A stretch of 36,014 bases of DNA, taken from AC-32 sp963766375 (GTDB lineage Bacteria > Actinomycetota > Thermoleophilia > Gaiellales > Gaiellaceae). Numbering within the stretch: the first letter of the stretch is position 1; every line of letters begins with the position of its first letter. Below, one piece after another: positions 1 to 8,468 of the stretch. Location: the NCBI GenBank assembly GCA_963766375.1, contig CAVXZG010000011.1, positions 1 through 36,014 on the forward strand. The letters run 5' to 3'. The notes under the pieces were generated by a model. That model was given only the letters and a program-made list of their open reading frames with translations. It searched no databases and was not told the DNA's origin. The position numbers and the translations under genes are program-made.

Positions 1-338
1 ACCCAGATGTCTCGCTGCTCGACGACGAGCCCGTCCTGGTCGAAGCGCAGGAGGGACACGCCGACGAGGTCTTCGGTGCCGCCGTCGGTGAGTTTCGTCT
101 CCGCGCTCCACATGACCGCGGCGCGGTCGCCGTCGACGATCGGCGGGCTGAACTCGCAGCTGGCCGACTCTTCTTCGGCGAAGACGCGTGCGAGGTAGCC
201 GGGCTCGGGCTCGCGGAACGGATGCTGCTGCCAGTACGCGCTCTCGGCGTAGAGCGCGGCGATCGCGTCGGTGTCGTGCTCGGGCCAACCCCGCTCCCAC
301 GTGTCCGCCCAGCGCTGCGCGGCCTCTCGCGTATCCAC
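1..338 (-). CDS. SnoaL-like/NTF2-fold protein, 3' end cut by window edge
   Basis: Reading the minus strand from the GTG at 338 gives an open frame of about 112 residues to the left edge. It starts VDTREAAQRWADTWERGW and contains WPEHDTDAIAALYAESAYW, typical of the helical start and Tyr/Trp-rich pocket of SnoaL-like polyketide cyclase/NTF2 domains. Later segments such as VDGDRAAVMWSAETKL and LRFDQDGLVVEQRDIW match the curved sheet, with the usual 'D..G.i.e.r.yw' ending, so little is missing. Members bind small hydrophobic ligands; the substrate is not predictable. The GTG lies 6 nt after a TAAACT -10 box. It is divergent from the MmcQ-like gene, with 22 nt between starts. Confidence 0.75.
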   Translation of the reverse strand, partial: MDTREAAQRWADTWERGWPEHDTDAIAALYAESAYWQQHPFREPEPGYLARVFAEEESASCEFSPPIVDGDRAAVMWSAETKLTDGGTEDLVGVSLLRFDQDGLVVEQRDIW

Positions 339-344
339 GCGCGG

Positions 345-354
345 AGTTTAGGCT
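345..354. promoter_or_regulatory. Two overlapping divergent -10 boxes (leaderless promoters)
   Basis: In the 22-nt gap between two divergent starts, TAAACT (minus, 350 to 345) lies exactly 6 nt before GTG 338, and TAGGCT (plus, 349 to 354) lies exactly 6 nt before ATG 361. The two hexamers share two bases. There is no room for a ribosome binding site on either side, so both transcripts are inferred to be leaderless. Confidence 0.6.
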
Positions 355-360
355 GAAGCC

Positions 361-714
361 ATGGTGACCATCGACGAGGTCCGCGAGTTTGCGCTCACGC
401 TTCCTCGTAGCAGCGAGGGGCTCGTGCGCGGCCGCGTGAAGTTCCGCATCGGCCGGATCGTCTATCTCTCGCTCTCACGCGACGGCTCGACGATGGGCTT
501 TGCGTTCCCGAAGGAGCTGCGCGTCGCGCTCGTCGAGTCCGAGCCCGAGAAGTTCTCGCTGCCGAGCAAGTCCGACATGCGCTACCACTGGGTTCACGTC
601 CGCCTCGACGCGATCGACGAGGACGAGATGCGCGAGCTCGTCGAGGACGCCTGGGCCTTCTGCGTCCCGAAGAGCGTGGCCGAGGAGTACGCCGCGTCGA
701 GGGGCTACCGCTAA
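361..714 (+). CDS. MmcQ/YjbR family protein
   Basis: This 117-residue protein begins MVTIDEVREFALTLPRSSEG and ends in PKSVAEEYAASRGYR. The layout is that of the small MmcQ/YjbR (DUF419) fold: an N-terminal helix with 'LP.s.e', a basic strand with KFRIGRIVYLSLS, a central 'P.e.r..l.e.ep..f' segment, then HWVHVRLDAIDEDEMRELVEDAW. The fold resembles CyaY-like DNA-binding domains, but no function is proven for the family. The length is complete. ATG 361 follows a TAGGCT box by 6 nt and lacks a Shine-Dalgarno sequence. It is followed by a separate gene with its own -10 box. Confidence 0.85.
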   Translation: MVTIDEVREFALTLPRSSEGLVRGRVKFRIGRIVYLSLSRDGSTMGFAFPKELRVALVESEPEKFSLPSKSDMRYHWVHVRLDAIDEDEMRELVEDAWAFCVPKSVAEEYAASRGYR

Positions 715-776
715 ACGGCCGAGTGCTCGTCCAGCCAGGTAGCCGCGGCCATCGGTCGCAACGGCGGCAACTATGT

Positions 777-782
777 CAGGCT
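777..782 (+). promoter_or_regulatory. -10 box (CAGGCT) of leaderless serine hydrolase gene
   Basis: CAGGCT followed by the 6-nt spacer GAAGCC leads directly to GTG 789. The 11-mer AGGCTGAAGCC is identical to the sequence before ATG 361, which supports a shared promoter and leaderless architecture. Confidence 0.5.
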
Positions 783-788
783 GAAGCC

Positions 789-1895
789 GTGAAACGGATC
801 GGCGCGAAGCCGGTCGCTCTGGTCGCCCTGGCGTTCGCGGCGTCGGCGGCGATCGTCATCGGCGGTGTTGCCCTTCGAAGCGGCCCGACTCGACCCTCGC
901 CGGACGCGGTCGTCGCCGCGGGAAGCCCGGGCGCGCTCGTGCTCGTCGACGACGGTTCTTCGCGCCGCGAGGCGGCGAGCGGCCTCGCCGTGCTGCGAGG
1001 ACGCGTGCCGCTCGACGTTCGCGACCGCTTTCGAGTAGGCAGCATCACGAAGACGTTCGTCGCGGTCGTCGTGCTCCAGCTCGTCGACGAGCATCGCATC
1101 CGGTTGGGAGACACGGTCGAGCGCTGGCTGCCCGGTCTCATCCCCGACGGCGGGCGGATCACCGTGCGAGAGCTGCTCGGGCACAGGTCCGGGCTCGCCG
1201 ACTATGCGGGGGACGCGGCTTTCGTACGCGAGACGCTGGCCCAACCGCGCCGCCGCTGGAGGCCGCGCGAGCTGGTGCGTGTTGCCCTCGCCGAAGGTCC
1301 GGTTGCTCGGCCCGGCGAGCGTTTTGCCTACGCCAGCACGAACTACGTCCTCCTCGGCATGGTCGTCGAGCGCGCGACCGGCACCAGTCTCGAACGCCAG
1401 CTGCGTGACCGGATCTTCGTGCCGCTCGAGCTCGAGGACACGAGCTTCGCGCCCGGCCAGCGGTTCCAGGGCCGCTATGCCCACGGCTACGCACCGAGCG
1501 AGCACGACGGCATCGTCGGCAGCCTCGCGACCGCTCGCGACCGGAGCACGGTGGGCACATCCTGGGCCTGGGCGGCCGGCTCGATCGTCTCCACGGCGTC
1601 CGATCTCTCGCGGTTCCTCGGTGCTCTTCTCCAGGGCCGCCTGCTTCCGCCCCGCTTGCTCAAGCTGATGCGCCCGGAGCCCGGCGCGCGGTACGGCCTG
1701 GGGCTCGCGGCGTTCCGCACCCCCTGCGGGACGGCGATCGGCCACACCGGCGCTCTGCTCGGCACCGTTTCCGCCGCGTTGAGCAGTGCTGACGGCCGTC
1801 ACCGGGTCGTCGCGATGAGCAACAGCCTCCCGCTGACCCCGCCGGCAGAGGCCGCGTTCCGGCGGTTGCTGGAGAGCTCCTTCTGCGGGACTTAG
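789..1895 (+). CDS. Membrane-anchored class C beta-lactamase-like serine hydrolase
   Basis: From GTG 789 the protein has 368 residues. Residues 8-30 form one hydrophobic signal/anchor helix after K2/R3. The catalytic domain shows the SxxK motif as S85-I-T-K88, a YxS/N-like motif at Y181-A-S, and H319-T-G in place of KTG, the pattern of class C beta-lactamase, DD-peptidase and esterase relatives (Pfam Beta-lactamase). It probably acts outside the membrane on peptidoglycan peptides or esters; true beta-lactam hydrolysis cannot be inferred. I chose GTG 789 over the in-frame codon at 723 because it puts the anchor at the N terminus and follows a -10 box. It converges on the DHFR-like gene with a 4-nt stop overlap. 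Confidence 0.88.
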   Translation: MKRIGAKPVALVALAFAASAAIVIGGVALRSGPTRPSPDAVVAAGSPGALVLVDDGSSRREAASGLAVLRGRVPLDVRDRFRVGSITKTFVAVVVLQLVDEHRIRLGDTVERWLPGLIPDGGRITVRELLGHRSGLADYAGDAAFVRETLAQPRRRWRPRELVRVALAEGPVARPGERFAYASTNYVLLGMVVERATGTSLERQLRDRIFVPLELEDTSFAPGQRFQGRYAHGYAPSEHDGIVGSLATARDRSTVGTSWAWAAGSIVSTASDLSRFLGALLQGRLLPPRLLKLMRPEPGARYGLGLAAFRTPCGTAIGHTGALLGTVSAALSSADGRHRVVAMSNSLPLTPPAEAAFRRLLESSFCGT

Positions 1896-2443
1896 GTCTT
1901 CACGACCGAGAACTTCGCATTGGCGAAATCACCGTTCCGGCCGAGCTCGTCCAGACGCAGCTCGATCCGGCGCGGCAGCAGAGGCGCACCCGCACCCAGC
2001 GTGACCGGCGCGATCGACACGATCACCTCGTCCAGCAGCCCCGCGTCGGCAAACTGACCGGCCAGGTCACCGCCGCCGACGATCCAGACGTTCCGGTCGC
2101 CAGCGGCGGCGACCATCTGCTCGTGCACGGTTGCGACGTCCGCGCTCGTGAACTCGATTCTCGCGTCGGGGACGACCGGCAGCTCCCGGTGCGTGAAGAC
2201 CCAGCACGGGATGTCGTACGGCCACTTCCACTCCGCCGGATCCTTGCCCGCGAACTCGTGGGCGACGATCCATTCGTACGTCGTCGACCCCATCGCCAAC
2301 GCACCAACCTCGGCGATGAACTCGCCGTAGTTCATCGGCCCATCCTCCTCGCGTTTGCGGGTGAACAGCCAGTCCAGCGAGTTGTCGGGGTCGGCGATGA
2401 AGCCGTCGAGGGTGGTCGCCGTGTAGTACTGGGTGAGGCTCAC
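1892..2443 (-). CDS. Dihydrofolate reductase/RibD C-terminal family protein
   Basis: The 183-residue product starts VSLTQYYTATTLDGFIAD, the usual first strand of the YwjB/YyaP-like RibD_C family, followed by DNSLDWLF, then ALAMGSTTYEWI, CWVFTHREL and NVWIVGGGDLAGQFADAGLLDEV (broken here only by reading on), which form the NADPH-binding Rossmann-like core with a GGG loop. These proteins are NADPH-dependent reductases of unknown substrate. The GTG at 2443 overlaps the TGA of the upstream methyltransferase gene (GTGA), so the two are translationally coupled in the TOPRIM-methyltransferase-reductase operon. Its stop overlaps that of the convergent serine hydrolase gene. Confidence 0.88.
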   Translation of the reverse strand: MSLTQYYTATTLDGFIADPDNSLDWLFTRKREEDGPMNYGEFIAEVGALAMGSTTYEWIVAHEFAGKDPAEWKWPYDIPCWVFTHRELPVVPDARIEFTSADVATVHEQMVAAAGDRNVWIVGGGDLAGQFADAGLLDEVIVSIAPVTLGAGAPLLPRRIELRLDELGRNGDFANAKFSVVKT

Positions 2444-3179
2444 GAAGCCGGCTTCTCCCAGACCGAGACGTGCTTGTCGCTGTCGCTCGTGAACGGCTCC
2501 CGCTTCCAACCGCTCCAGCGCTCGCGCAGCCTCATCCCGGCAAGCTGCGCCATCAGGTCGAGCTCCGATGGCCACGCGTACCGGAAGGGAATCGACAGGC
2601 GCTCGGCTCTTCCCGTCGACGATCTCGAAGTGATGGGAGATGAGGCCTTGATTCGCGACGTCGTACTCGTCGAACCCCCATCTGTTCTCGCTCACATGGA
2701 AGACGCGGAAGGTCTCGCCGGGCGGGAGCCCCTGGAGCCGGGGGACGCCGACCTCGATGACGAAGCAGCCGCCGGGCTCGAGGTGCGCCGCGACGTTCTG
2801 GAAGCACGCGACCTGCGCCGCCTGCGTCGTCAGGTTCAGGATCGTGTTGAAGACGAGGTACGCGACGGAGAACGTCCCGTCCACGGTTGTGGTCGCGAAG
2901 TCGCCGATCGTCACGTCGATGTCCTCGCCGCCCGGCTTCGCGCTGCAGCTTCGCGGCCATCGCCTTCGACAGCTCGATCCCGTGCACCGGCACTCCCCGC
3001 TGCGCCAGCGGTAGCGCGATCCGGCCCGTCCCGATCCCGAGCTCGAGCGCGCGTCCGCTCCCGGCCAGCTCGGCGAGAAAGTCGACGGCCGGGTCGACGA
3101 CCTCCGGGTCGAACATCTCCGCGGAGGACTCGTCGTATCTGGCGGCGACGCGCTCGTCGAAGTAGCCGTCGTCAGACAT
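2440..3179 (-). CDS. Class I SAM-dependent methyltransferase (two frameshifts)
   Basis: The gene starts MSDDGYFDERVAARYDESS at ATG 3179. Motif I is LELGIGTGRIALPLAQRG, followed by VHGIELSKAMAAKL. Near 2940 the frame changes; the next frame carries VTIGDFATTTVDGTFSVAY, then FQNVAAHLEPGGCFVIEVGV. Near 2600 it changes again, and the third frame gives PFRYAWPSELDLMAQLAGM and ends VSVWEKPAS at 2440. All three pieces match one methyltransferase of about 245 residues (Methyltransf_25 type), so one-base indels, probably assembly errors, are the simplest reading. The substrate is unknown. Its start overlaps the TOPRIM gene's stop by 8 nt, and its stop overlaps the reductase start. Confidence 0.82.
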
Positions 3180-3729
3180 GGGCGAGCACCAGGTTAAGCG
3201 GCCGGGGCACCTCGGTGAGATCGAGCGCCTCGACCAGCAGGCGCGCGTAGCGGATCTTCCGCCTGCCGCCGCTGCCCATCCAGCGGCGGAGCTGCTCCTC
3301 CCTCGGCCGTCCGCGCCACGCCGGCTGCTTCTGGAGCGTGCGGAACGCTCCGAGGTCGCCCTGGGCGTCGGCGATCTGCTCCACGGCCTCGGCGCCGAGA
3401 GCGCGGATCAGCTCGTCCTCCAGGTCTACGACGCAGACGTAGAAGCCGAGCGCTTCCATCTCGGCGCGGGTGAGGTCGGAGCCGAGGCCGGCGCGCTCGA
3501 GGCCGCGCCGGAAGTCGCGCTCCTCGCCGGCGTCGCAGAGGCCGGCGAGCCTGACGTCGAGCCCCTGCGGGCCGAACCGCGCGAGGGAAGCTCCGATCGC
3601 CTGCGCGCCGCCGATCGGCACGATGGCGACCTGCTCGGCCTCGAGATCGCGCCCGCGGCGCTCGGCGAGCGTTTCGAGCGCGACCTGGTCGCTGGTTCCT
3701 TCGACGAGCACCACGGCACGTGGGTCCAT
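3172..3729 (-). CDS. Stand-alone OLD-type TOPRIM domain protein
   Basis: This 185-residue protein opens MDPRAVVLVEGTSDQVALET. VLVEG with its invariant Glu is the first TOPRIM motif, followed by VAIVPIGGAQAIG, LAGLCDAGEERDFR (acidic second motif) and FYVCVVDLEDELIRALG, the 'DLE.el' segment typical of OLD-family nucleases. The C-terminal third (LGAFRTLQKQPAWRGRP..., RRKIRYARLLVEAL) is helical. OLD and GajA proteins carry this domain behind an ABC-type ATPase; no ATPase domain is present here. Nuclease activity is inferred only. ATG 3729 gives a complete domain. It leads an operon with the methyltransferase and reductase and is divergent from the NHL gene. Confidence 0.8.
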   Translation of the reverse strand: MDPRAVVLVEGTSDQVALETLAERRGRDLEAEQVAIVPIGGAQAIGASLARFGPQGLDVRLAGLCDAGEERDFRRGLERAGLGSDLTRAEMEALGFYVCVVDLEDELIRALGAEAVEQIADAQGDLGAFRTLQKQPAWRGRPREEQLRRWMGSGGRRKIRYARLLVEALDLTEVPRPLNLVLAHV

Positions 3730-3778
3730 GCGCTGAATCCTTTGCAAACCGCTTGCTCGCACGTGCGTCTTACCGCAC

Positions 3779-4888
3779 ATGAAGGTCGTCGCGCTTGGGT
3801 TTCTTCTCGCCGCGCTGGGTGGATCTGCAACGCCCGTACACGTGTCCATCGCCGGGAAGCGGCCGCCGGCGGTGGCGGGGAAAGCGTGGACGGTGCGACT
3901 TGCGGTGCGGCCTGCTTCGTTTCGAGGGATCGTCCGGATCACCGCGGTCGGCCCGAGCCGTGCCCGGGCGCGGGCAACCGCCAGGCCAGGCCCGTATCGC
4001 GCAAGACTCGTCTTTCCCAGGGCCGGCCGCTGGACGCTGACGGCGCGAGCAGGCGGCTCCGTGTCGCGCCTCGGCTCGGTGCGCGTCCGGCCGGCGCCGC
4101 CGCAGCCGCTGGCCTTCACGCAGCCGACGGCGATCGACCTGGAGCCGGCGGGAACGCTGCTGCTCGTCGAGAACAATCCGGGTCGGGTCCTGCGCGTTAA
4201 CCCTGCGACAGGACGGATCACGGTGCTCGTGCCCTCGATGAGCGCACCGTACGCGGTCGTTCGAGCTCCCTCGGGAAGCGTCTTCGTCTCCAGCGGGAGC
4301 CTGGTGCAGCGCCTCGACGCGGCCGGAACGCCGACGACCGTCGCTCAGGCCGACAGCGACATCGGCCCGCTCGCCGTCGCAGCGAACGGCGATCTCTACT
4401 ACGCGACTTCCACGCGCGTCTTCCGTCTTGCCGGAGGCGTCGGTCCGCCGATTCACATTGCCGGCACGGGAGTCGAAGGCAGCGGCGGCGACGGCGGGCC
4501 CGCGGTCAACGCGCAGATCGAGCAGCCGCACGGCCTCGCGATCGCGGCGGACGGTGCGCTGCTGGTGTCCGATACCGGCAACGAGCGGATCCGACGGATC
4601 GATCTCGGCAGCGGCGTCATCACGACGCTCGCGCTGGTCGGGACACCTGACGGCATCGACGTCGGCCCGGCGGGGACGATCTCGGTGGTCGACAGCCGGG
4701 CGCGCCGCATCGCCCGCTTCAGCGCCTCGGGCACGCGCATCGGCTTCTTCGGTCCCCTGTTCGGCTTGCCCTACGACGTCGAGGCCACGGCGGACGGGGG
4801 CGCGTACCTGCTCGAGGCTGGGCCTCTGGGCCGGTTGCGTCGCGTAGCTCCGAACGGAACGGTGACGACCGTCTCGCGGAAGCCTTAA
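3779..4888 (+). CDS. Secreted NHL-repeat beta-propeller protein
   Basis: The 369-residue protein begins MKVVALGFLLAALGGSATPV, a short signal peptide. Residues 21-105 resemble a small Ig-like/YtkA-type beta domain (VSIAGKRPPAVAGKAWTVRL, with later repeated R/G strands). From about residue 115 come NHL-type blades: PTAIDLEPAGTLLLVENNPG, then PHGLAIAADGALLVSDTGNE with RIRRIDL, and PDGIDVGPAGTISVVDSRAR. NHL propellers bind proteins or ligands or act as lactonase-like enzymes; the role here is unknown, acting outside the cell. The start is fixed by the signal peptide. Its TAA overlaps the convergent DHFR-like gene's stop by 4 nt. Confidence 0.82.
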   Translation: MKVVALGFLLAALGGSATPVHVSIAGKRPPAVAGKAWTVRLAVRPASFRGIVRITAVGPSRARARATARPGPYRARLVFPRAGRWTLTARAGGSVSRLGSVRVRPAPPQPLAFTQPTAIDLEPAGTLLLVENNPGRVLRVNPATGRITVLVPSMSAPYAVVRAPSGSVFVSSGSLVQRLDAAGTPTTVAQADSDIGPLAVAANGDLYYATSTRVFRLAGGVGPPIHIAGTGVEGSGGDGGPAVNAQIEQPHGLAIAADGALLVSDTGNERIRRIDLGSGVITTLALVGTPDGIDVGPAGTISVVDSRARRIARFSASGTRIGFFGPLFGLPYDVEATADGGAYLLEAGPLGRLRRVAPNGTVTTVSRKP

Positions 4889-5437
4889 GCGCGCGTGCGG
4901 TAGTGGAGGTGGACCACGCCGTTGCCGAAGCGGCGTTCGTCCAGCAGTTCGAGCTCGAGGCGGACATTGTCGGGGAGGAATCGGGTGCCACCTCCCGCCA
5001 CGTAGGGCACGACGAACACGTGGTACTCGTCGACCAACCCGGCCTTGATCGCCTGGGCGGCGAGATCGGGGCCACCAATGGAGATGTCGCGCCCTGCTGA
5101 CGCTTTCAGCTGCTGGACGGCTTCAGGGTCGAAGTTGCGCTCGATCCGAGTCCTGGCGCTGGAGACCGTCTCCAGCGTCTTGGAGTAGACGATCTTGTCG
5201 GCCGCCTGCCAGATCTCCGCGTAGTCGCGGATGAAGGCCGGCTGGTCGGGGCCGGTCTCCCAGTAGCTCATCACCTCGTACATCCGGCGCCCGTAGAGGT
5301 ACGTGCCGACCGGCCGCTCGAGCTCGTTGACGAAACGGTGCACTTCCTCATCCGGCGCAGCCCAGTCGAACTTGCCCTCCTCGTCCGCGACGTAGCCGTC
5401 GAAGCGAGGCGATCGCCGCGTAGATCAGCTTGGCCAG
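4885..5437 (-). CDS. Second DHFR/RibD-C family protein (one frameshift near 5405)
   Basis: The main frame carries FVNELERPVGTYLYGRRMYE, IVYSKTLETV and DISIGGPDLAAQAIKAGLVD and ends HLHYRTRA, a complete RibD_C/DHFR core. The first strand (KLIYAAIASL) is in another frame. Removing one base near 5405 restores 'ASLDGYVADEEGKFDW' leading into VHRFVNELE. The full protein is about 184 residues. There is no ATG upstream of KLIY; CTG at 5437, just after the VOC gene's stop, is the most likely start, though a further indel may hide the real one. It lies downstream of the VOC gene, probably co-transcribed. Confidence 0.78.
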
Positions 5438-5439
5438 GG

Positions 5440-5913
5440 CTATGCCGCCGCCGCCGCTCGCTCCAGCTCGTCGATCTCGATCTTCTTCATCTCGAGCATC
5501 GCCGCCATCACGCGCTGCGCCTTCTCCTTGTCCGGATTCGAGAGCAGCTCGGGCAGGGCGGTCGGGACGATCTGCCACGAGAGGCCGAACTTGTCCTTCA
5601 GCCACCCGCACGGGCCTTCCTCGCCGCCTTCGGAGAGCTCGTTCCAGTACTTGTCGACCTCGTCCTGGTCCTTGCAGCTCACCTGGAACGAGATCGCCTC
5701 GCTGAACTCGAACTGGGGGCCGCCGTTGAGGGCGAGGAACTCCTGCCCATCGAGCTCGAAGCTCACGGTCATGACCGTGCCCTCGGGCCGGGGGCCGGCC
5801 GAGCCGTAGCGCTCGATGTGCTGGATCTTCGAGTTCGGGAAGATCGACGTGTAGAAGTTCGCCGCGTCTTCCCCGTCGGTGTCGAACCACAAGCACGGAG
5901 TGATGTTCTGCAT
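5440..5913 (-). CDS. VOC/PhnB-like (3-demethylubiquinone methyltransferase-type) protein
   Basis: The 157-residue protein begins MQNITPCLWFDTDGEDAANF and contains YTSIFPNSKI, a G-rich hairpin, SFELDGQEFLALNGGPQFEF, then KYWNELSEGGEEGPCGWLKD and FGLSWQIVPTALPELL. This is the classic PhnB-like VOC family (YjdN type), two beta-alpha-beta-beta-beta modules. Family members are often annotated as 3-demethylubiquinone methyltransferases but lack a SAM site; a real activity is not established. An AGAGGA Shine-Dalgarno sequence precedes ATG 5913. The C terminus is a short Ala run. It is followed by the DHFR-like gene after 2 nt. Confidence 0.88.
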   Translation of the reverse strand: MQNITPCLWFDTDGEDAANFYTSIFPNSKIQHIERYGSAGPRPEGTVMTVSFELDGQEFLALNGGPQFEFSEAISFQVSCKDQDEVDKYWNELSEGGEEGPCGWLKDKFGLSWQIVPTALPELLSNPDKEKAQRVMAAMLEMKKIEIDELERAAAAA

Positions 5914-5982
5914 CGTTAGATCCTCTCTGTCGTTAGCGCTCTTGTCCTGTTAGACGGTCGTATCCGAAGAAACTCATCGGGC

Positions 5983-7870
5983 TCACCAGGCACCGCCGCC
6001 GCCTCCGCCGCCTCCGCCACCGCCGCCGCCCGAGAAGCCGCCGCCACCGCCGGACGAGGCCGGCGGCGCGAGCGCCGAGCCGAAGCCGGACGACAGGTCG
6101 CCGATCGCGAGCGCGGTCGGGCCGGAGCCGAGATCGCCGGTCGGCGTGATCCAGTAGAGCGCGCTCTGGTTGTGCAGCTCCTCGGGCATGTGGAGGTGCG
6201 CGCCCTGGAGGACGCGCTCGGCGATTCCGAACGCGATCCCGTAGACGAGGAAGCGCTCCCAGAGCTCGAGCGTGGCGGGCGGGGCTTCCTGCAGGCGCGG
6301 GAAATCCGTCAGGTAGCGCCGGAACGCCTCCCAGCGCTCGGCCTCGACCTGGCCCGCTTTGGTTCGGCGCCGCCAGAGCCGCGTTCTCGTCCCCGCGGCG
6401 ATCAGCGTGATGGCGTTCGCCGCCGCGCAGACGCCGAGCGCGACCAGGACGACGTCGCTCCAGCGCGGCGCGGCCGAGCGGAAACCGTGGATGCCGAGCC
6501 AGAGGAGCACGATGGCGGCGACGGCGAAGACGAGGATGCCGAGCCCGAGCATGCGGAGGCCGTCGCTGAGGTACCAACCATGTCGCGTCGATCGCCGACG
6601 CCACGCCCTTCTTGAAGCTCGTGAAGCGCTGGCTGTTCGTCTTGCGGTCGCTCTCGATCTTGCCGCGGAACTCGGTGAGGCGCTCTCCCTGGTCGCCTAC
6701 GACCGAGTCGACGACCCTGGTCACCGGCTCCTCGAAGTCGGTCAGCGGGACGCTCTTGTCGCCGAGCGTGAGCTGGAGATCGGCCACGTCCTGGTGGCGC
6801 ATGCCACCCCAGATCGAGCGTTCGGTCGTGACCGGGGTGGACTTGTACCGGCCGCGACGGATCAGGTCGAAGAGCGTTGCGGTGAACTCGTTCGAGCCAA
6901 TGGTCGTCTCCTGGCGGAGAAGCGGCGGCACGAGTGCCGGCTCCGTGTCCGAGGGCGGCTCTTGCTCGTACTCGCGGTCGTAGCCCGTCTTCCGCTCGCG
7001 CCCGTAGACGAGCCAGACGAGCAGCATCAGCGCGAGAGCCGGCCCCTGCCCGAGGAGGAGCAGGTAGAGAGCTGTTCGCCCGAGGTGTCGCTTCGCGTCG
7101 TCGATGCGCTCGCGGTCGTGTTCGTAGGCGCGCTGCGAGCCGAGCTCGTCGGCGACGATCTTCTGCAGGCCGTACTCGTGCCGGACCTGCGCCCCGGCGG
7201 TCGAGGTGAGCAGGCTCCGCGGGAAGACCACGCGCATCTCGACGAATTGGTGAGCCGGAACGCCCGCTGCTTGCAGGAGCGAGCGATCGGGGAGGCGCGT
7301 GACGGTGCCCTGAACCCACACCGGGCTGCCCCAGACCCGATAGGAGGGCGAAAGCTGCGTCGGCTGTGGGAGCTGCATTGACGCCGTCAAGCGGCCGAGC
7401 GCGGCCGGCCAGTTGTCCCCCCAGACGTTCAGGTTGACGTCGACGACATCGTCGTAGGCGACCGCGAGGCCGCGGAAGCGGTAGGAGATGTCGAAGGTCC
7501 TCCGCTCGGTGTTCGCGGCGTAGTGCCAGACGATCCGGATGCCCTTGTCGATCCGAGCCACTCCGTAGGTGTTCGGCAGGTCGAAGCCACCGAGCTCGGT
7601 ATTGGCGCCGGGCCGGTAGCGCGTGTTTCCCTCGCTGACGGTCACGTGGTCGATCGACTCGCCCTTGCGGAGCGGGATGTCGCGATAGGCCCCGCTGAAG
7701 GGCCCGTCGAAGTCGAAAGCGATCTGCTCCCGCACGAGCAGCGAGCCGTCGGGCTGGATCCGCACGGCGACGTCGGCGAGCGGAAGCGAATAGGTCTTCG
7801 CCGCTCCCGTCGCAGGCCACAGCAACGTGGCCGCGCCGAGCGCGAGGAGGGCTCGGCTGAGCCGGCTCAG
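5983..7870 (-). CDS. DUF2207 membrane protein with Gly-rich tail (one frameshift near 6578)
   Basis: The N terminus reads LSRLSRALLALGAATLLWPA, a signal peptide, and the mature part starts TYSLPLADVAVRIQPDGSLL, the DUF2207 extracellular beta domain, with FDFDGPFSGAYRDIPL. A transmembrane helix (ALYLLLLGQGPALALMLLVW) follows near residue 250, then a cytosolic region with LFDLIRRGRYK. Near 6578 two extra T/G bases shift the frame; the next frame continues WYLSDGLRMLGLGILVFAVA, a second helix pair and a tail of Ser/Gly runs ending in Trp. About 625 residues. The start is uncertain: CTG 7870 overlaps the LemA stop, TTG 7825 is the other option. DUF2207 next to LemA is a common pairing in bacteria. 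Confidence 0.85.
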
Positions 7871-8424
7871 GTCTGGAACTGCACGGACGGCGCCTCCCGC
7901 GTGGCGCCTTCCGTCTCGAAATAGGCTCGCGGGTGGAAGCTGAAGATGCCGGCGACGATGTTCGTCGGCACGGTCTCGAGCGCGTTGTCGTAGGTGAGGA
8001 CCGTGTCGTTGTAGACCTGGCGCGAGATCGCGATGTTCTGCTCGGTCTCGGCGAGCTGCGCCTGGAGCTGCTGGAAGTTTTCCGTCGCCCGCAGCTGCGG
8101 GTACGCCTCGGCGACTGCGAAGAGGCGGCCGATCGCCGCGGTGAGCACGTTCTCGGCCTGCGCCTTGTCCTCGACGCCCTGCGCCTGTTGCGCGGCCGTG
8201 CGCGCCTGGGTGACCTCGTCGAAGGTCGAGCGCTCATGGGCGGCGTATCCCTTGACGGCCTCGACGAGATTCGGGATCAGGTCGTAGCGTCGACGTAGCT
8301 GGACGTCCACCTGCGCCCAGCTGTTCTCTGCGCGGTTGCGCAGCCGAACGAGCCTGTTGTACATCGCCACGACGACGATCAGCAGCAGGACAACGATCAC
8401 GACGAGGACGATCACCCAGAGCAT
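7867..8424 (-). CDS. lemA: LemA family protein
   Basis: This 185-residue protein starts MLWVIVLVVIVVLLLIVVVA, one N-terminal transmembrane helix with the rest presumably a long helical bundle. MYNRLVRLRNRAENSWAQVD followed by VQLRRRYDLIPNLVEAVKGY is the LemA signature, and the C terminal part has AYPQLRATENFQQLQAQLAE and ARQVYND-like ISRQVYNDTVLTYDNALETV. It is of typical length. LemA proteins are envelope proteins of unclear function, often beside DUF2207 or TPM-domain proteins. The gene follows TAGGGT by 6 nt and is inferred to be leaderless; DUF2207 follows with overlap. Confidence 0.93.
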   Translation of the reverse strand: MLWVIVLVVIVVLLLIVVVAMYNRLVRLRNRAENSWAQVDVQLRRRYDLIPNLVEAVKGYAAHERSTFDEVTQARTAAQQAQGVEDKAQAENVLTAAIGRLFAVAEAYPQLRATENFQQLQAQLAETEQNIAISRQVYNDTVLTYDNALETVPTNIVAGIFSFHPRAYFETEGATREAPSVQFQT

Positions 8425-8430
8425 GGGTCA

Positions 8431-8462
8431 ACCCTAAGGCACCGTCGGCGAGAACGTAGATT
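8431..8462. promoter_or_regulatory. Divergent leaderless -10 boxes for lemA and a methyltransferase gene
   Basis: TAGGGT on the minus strand (8436 to 8431) is 6 nt before lemA ATG 8424. TAGATT on the plus strand (8457-8462) is 6 nt before ATG 8469. No Shine-Dalgarno sequence fits either start. Confidence 0.55.
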
Positions 8463-8468
8463 CCGCCA

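Noticed and set aside
789..1895. True beta-lactamase
   Set aside because: KTG is replaced by HTG and the protein is membrane-anchored; a peptidase or esterase is equally possible.
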